From Pseudomonadota bacterium (GTDB lineage: Bacteria; Bdellovibrionota_B; Oligoflexia; Oligoflexales; CAIYRB01), in the NCBI GenBank assembly GCA_026390435.1, contig JAPLFY010000038.1, forward strand, positions 1 to 36,973: DNA of 36,973 bases, in the 5' to 3' direction. Positions 34,326-36,973 of this stretch are shown here, piece after piece; within the stretch, counting starts at the first letter, position 1, and each line of letters starts with the position of its first letter. The translations under genes were made by a program, and so were the position numbers. Under the pieces are notes generated by a model. That model made no database searches. It was given only the letters and a program-made list of their open reading frames with translations, and was not told the origin of the DNA.

Positions 34326-35756
34326 ATGGCGGAGTCTGACAAGATTTACGATTTGCTTGTGATTGGTAGCGGCCCGGCCGGCTACCGAGCCGCCGTGCAA
34401 GCCGCAAAAATGAAACGATCGGTCGCCATCGTCGAAGCGACCCCCGGCCGATTGGGCGGGGCCTGGATTCATACCGGCACGGTCCCCTCTAAGTCCATGC
34501 GCGAGTCCATGGATGCCATTAACAATATAAGATTTCACGCTGGAAGTAAGTGGGTCGAGCGCATCATTCGCGATCTGCCAGCTGCGAAGCTAATGGCGCG
34601 TGCCCATAAAGTGTCGCAGTACGAGGAAAGCATCGTCAGACGGTATTGCGACCGCTACGCCATAGAGATTATCGAAGGCTTCGCCTCGATTGAAGACGCA
34701 AATCATGTACTTGTGAAGAGTGCCAATGGTGACGAATTCATCGCGCAAGCGCGCTGCATTTTGATCGCTACTGGGTCGAGGCCGCGGCGCCCGGCCGATG
34801 TTCCCTTTGATGGTTGGCGCATCGTGGACGCCGACGAGTTACTCAAGCTCGAGAGCGTACCGAAAAGCGTGCTGATTTATGGCGCTGGCGTGATTGGCTG
34901 TGAGTATGCCTGTATTTTTGCCGCACTGGGAACTGAGACCACAATCATCGATGGCCGAAATACCATCATGCAGTATGCCGATCATGAAATCGCAGCCGCA
35001 CTCAAGAAGACTCTTGAGGACGAGTCCGGTGTTAAATTCGTGCTTGGATCGAAGATGGCGCACGCCAAGGCAAACAGCACAGGAGCGCAATTAACACTAG
35101 AAAACGGCGATATACTTGAGGGCGAAGTTTTATTTTTTGCTGCTGGTCGAGTGCCAAACACTGAAAAAATCGGCCTTGAAAAAGTTGGGATCGCCACTAC
35201 AGAACGAGGCGAGATCATCGTCAACAGCCACTTCCAAACAAATGTCCCCAATATATATGCCGCCGGTGACAATATCGGCGCTCCGGCGCTAGCTGCTACG
35301 TCTGCGGTACAGGGCCGCTACGCGGCGCGACACATGTTTGGCAAGAAGGCGATTGAGTACCCCAAGGTTTATCCAATTGGTGTTTATACCATCCCCGAAT
35401 TATCAAGCGTTGGCCGGACTGAGCAGGATCTCAAAGAACACAACGTCGACTACGTGGTCGGCAGAGCTCACTGCTACGAGGTTGCCCGCGGCTATATTCG
35501 AGGCGATGAGCATGGACTGCTAAAATTGCTAGTGTGCCGCAAAACGCACAAAATTCTCGGCATCCACATACTAGGCCCAGATGCCTGTAATCTAGTTCAC
35601 GTCGGACTAGTGATCATGCAAAAGGGCGGGCACGCACAAGATCTAGTCAACATGGTGTTCAACTACCCCACCCTCGCCGAGGCCTACGGGATAGCTGCAT
35701 TCAATGCACTGAACAAGATCTTCCCCGACGGCGAAATTTGCGACCCGCCGCTTTAG
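34326..35756 (+). CDS. SthA-like soluble pyridine nucleotide transhydrogenase flavoprotein
   Basis: A 476-residue class I pyridine nucleotide-disulfide oxidoreductase-fold enzyme. FAD motif VIGSGPAGYRAAVQAA (near 12), NAD(P) motif IYGAGVIGCEYACIFAALG (near 185), FAD-binding YAAGDN. The CxxxxC redox disulfide is lost (GGAWIHTGTVPSKSMRE) and the C-terminal His-Glu dyad is replaced by FNYPTLAEAY, as in SthA. This fits an NADPH/NAD+ transhydrogenase rather than a lipoamide dehydrogenase. In E. coli SthA one Cys remains (GGGCTHWG); here none. An AGGAG precedes the ATG. Confidence 0.85.
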   Translation: MAESDKIYDLLVIGSGPAGYRAAVQAAKMKRSVAIVEATPGRLGGAWIHTGTVPSKSMRESMDAINNIRFHAGSKWVERIIRDLPAAKLMARAHKVSQYEESIVRRYCDRYAIEIIEGFASIEDANHVLVKSANGDEFIAQARCILIATGSRPRRPADVPFDGWRIVDADELLKLESVPKSVLIYGAGVIGCEYACIFAALGTETTIIDGRNTIMQYADHEIAAALKKTLEDESGVKFVLGSKMAHAKANSTGAQLTLENGDILEGEVLFFAAGRVPNTEKIGLEKVGIATTERGEIIVNSHFQTNVPNIYAAGDNIGAPALAATSAVQGRYAARHMFGKKAIEYPKVYPIGVYTIPELSSVGRTEQDLKEHNVDYVVGRAHCYEVARGYIRGDEHGLLKLLVCRKTHKILGIHILGPDACNLVHVGLVIMQKGGHAQDLVNMVFNYPTLAEAYGIAAFNALNKIFPDGEICDPPL

Positions 35757-35821
35757 CCCTACACCCAACAGCCGTGGCGTGAGTCGATCATGCCCACAGC
35801 GATGCGAAGCAATACCTTTTC

Positions 35822-36277
35822 CTAGCCAGCACGGTCATGCCTCGCGTCACTGACAATCATCTCAAGATCAAAATCAGGGAACACTGCCTTTACCCTCACA
35901 ATTAGATCCAGCCGAGGGTTGGTATTCCTTGCGCTTTCCAATCTCTGGTAGCTGTAGATGTTTTTAAATCCCAGCATTTTCGCAGCTTTTGTCTGGGTCA
36001 CCCCGGCCCTCAGGCGCACCTGACGCAACAGAAAAGCAAAGGCCACGTTAGGTCGCACTGCTACTTTCAGTATATTGCGCCCTCTCACGATTGCATGGGG
36101 GAGTTCGAAAACCAGCTTTGATTCGCCCGGCTCGTCAAGCATCGTGTTGAGCGCGTCCTCCATATTGACCTGCAGCTCATCCATGGTATCGCCCTGCGTG
36201 ATGCATCCGCTGATTTCCACGCATTGAGCCCAATAGCCGCCCTCTTTTGCCTTCTTATATTTGAAGTGATACTTCAC
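35822..36277 (-). CDS. hicB: HicB-family antitoxin with C-terminal helix-turn-helix
   Basis: Antitoxin of a type II toxin-antitoxin pair, 151 residues. N-terminal HicB fold (about 1-60, FKYKKAKEGGYWAQCVEISGC, the partly degenerate RNase H-like core) and C-terminal HTH (about 85-130, RLRAGVTQTKAAKMLGFKNIYSYQRLE) for autorepression. GTG start with GGAG 5 bases upstream. Lies 11 bases after hicA. Confidence 0.85.
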   Translation of the reverse strand: MKYHFKYKKAKEGGYWAQCVEISGCITQGDTMDELQVNMEDALNTMLDEPGESKLVFELPHAIVRGRNILKVAVRPNVAFAFLLRQVRLRAGVTQTKAAKMLGFKNIYSYQRLESARNTNPRLDLIVRVKAVFPDFDLEMIVSDARHDRAG

Positions 36278-36288
36278 TTCTGCTCCGT

Positions 36289-36474
36289 CTATTTAATCTT
36301 TAAATTCATCTGCTTACGAATTGCCAGTTCGGTGCCCTTCTTGAGTTCGCGATGGTTTGGAATCGATACCGTCTTGCCATCTTTTTCTAAAATCATATGG
36401 CTACCCGATTGCCGTTTGAACACCCAACCAGCGCGTTCTGCCAGTCTTCGCAGCTCTTTTCCGCTGATCGCCAT
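36289..36474 (-). CDS. hicA: HicA-family mRNA-interferase toxin
   Basis: A 61-residue toxin with the double-stranded RNA-binding-like fold: GKELRRLAERAGWVFKRQ, catalytic His in GSHMIL, TVSIPNHRELKKGT. It cleaves mRNA and is neutralised by HicB. The frame extends to 36534, but the ATG at 36474 has GGAG 5 bases upstream and matches the family N terminus. Toxin first, antitoxin second, the usual hicAB order. Confidence 0.88.
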   Translation of the reverse strand: MAISGKELRRLAERAGWVFKRQSGSHMILEKDGKTVSIPNHRELKKGTELAIRKQMNLKIK

Positions 36475-36973
36475 ACGCTCTCCGAATACACCTTTAGGTT
36501 GTTTACCAATAAAACTTGGTAAAGTCAGCACCAATTAGGAATACGGTCCATTCCACATTCCAAGTTGGCAACACGATGATCGATGACTGCGGGAAACGCC
36601 AACGACATCGCCCCCCCGGGGTCAGGTACTTGCAGCAACCCACTGAAAACACTGAGCTATGCGCTTTTCCGTTGATTTTAAAACGGAATGACATCGGTGG
36701 CTACCTGTTTAGGGCCTTCCGGAGGCAAATCCCGTGCCAATACACTGCAAGCTGAAACCAACCCAATAATATCCAAGATATTATGTGTTTATAAACTCCC
36801 CTCAATTTTTGTGAAATAAAACCGATTCCAAACTTAGGCCAATAGAGTGGAACCATCCGCCGACCGCTGCATGTCGGATGGCATTTAGGCTCACTCATGC
36901 TGGAACGGTTTTATAAAACTAAACATAAACTAAGCCTACGGATAGCCGCTGGCTTTCTGTGCTGCGCGCTTTT
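36475..36973. other. Right-edge region without recognised gene
   Basis: About 500 bases upstream of hicA. Frames of 63-79 codons exist on both strands but show no recognisable domain or ribosome-binding site. I see nothing that I can support here; a gene may begin beyond the edge. Confidence 0.4.

Overview
The window is a bacterial chromosome segment from a Gram-negative organism. It encodes outer-membrane type IV pilus parts, several lipoproteins and periplasmic thiol chemistry. The gene styles are a DUF1566 lipoprotein with a TIG-like domain, a lipoprotein-type PilQ, a delta-type MinD-like ATPase next to a J-domain/HTH_25 protein, and an ArsR-methyltransferase next to ahcY. Together they point to the Bdellovibrionota/Oligoflexia or a related deltaproteobacterial-like lineage. 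This placement is inferred from gene style, not from a marker gene.

Layout. (1) 19-3849, minus strand: an arginine operon argR - P-loop protein - argC - argD, each junction a 4-base ATGA overlap, behind a promoter whose spacer is filled by a perfect palindrome. (2) 4222-6687, minus: a SahR-like ArsR-methyltransferase regulator and ahcY with a clear terminator. (3) 7063-9345, plus: a DUF1566 lipoprotein and a YfiH/PgeF-type enzyme. (4) 9356-18996, minus: pilM-N-O-P-Q, a small lipoprotein, a TPR protein and aroQ, probably co-transcribed. (5) 19205-21086: a zinc-ribbon protein (minus) and a eukaryote-like cystathionine beta-synthase (plus). (6) about 21090-25900: an accessory block with an AAA_14/DUF4143 ATPase, two tandem Cys-rich lipoprotein paralogues and an IS91-type transposase remnant, marked by heptamer-type repeats. 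(7) 25924-34072, minus: MinD-like ATPase, J-like/HTH_25 protein, RluD-type pseudouridine synthase, Csd6-like L,D-transpeptidase, DsbA-like thiol oxidoreductase, a membrane-anchored FliG-like protein and a stand-alone cyclic-nucleotide-binding protein. (8) 34326-36474: a SthA-like flavoprotein (plus) and a hicA-hicB toxin-antitoxin pair (minus).

How the genes fit together. AhcY removes S-adenosylhomocysteine and yields homocysteine, which the CBS enzyme can send into transsulfuration. The PilM-Q block builds the type IV pilus alignment complex and outer-membrane secretin. The most unusual object is the 824-residue protein at 26424-28898. It has a signal peptide, two periplasmic repeats each carrying a C-x3-C pair, a Ser/Thr/Asn linker, one transmembrane helix, and a cytoplasmic part that reads as the middle and C-terminal domains of the flagellar rotor protein FliG. 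No other flagellar gene is visible. It is translationally coupled to a cNMP-binding protein and preceded by a periplasmic thiol oxidoreductase. I propose it is part of an undescribed envelope-spanning, possibly rotary or scaffold, machine.
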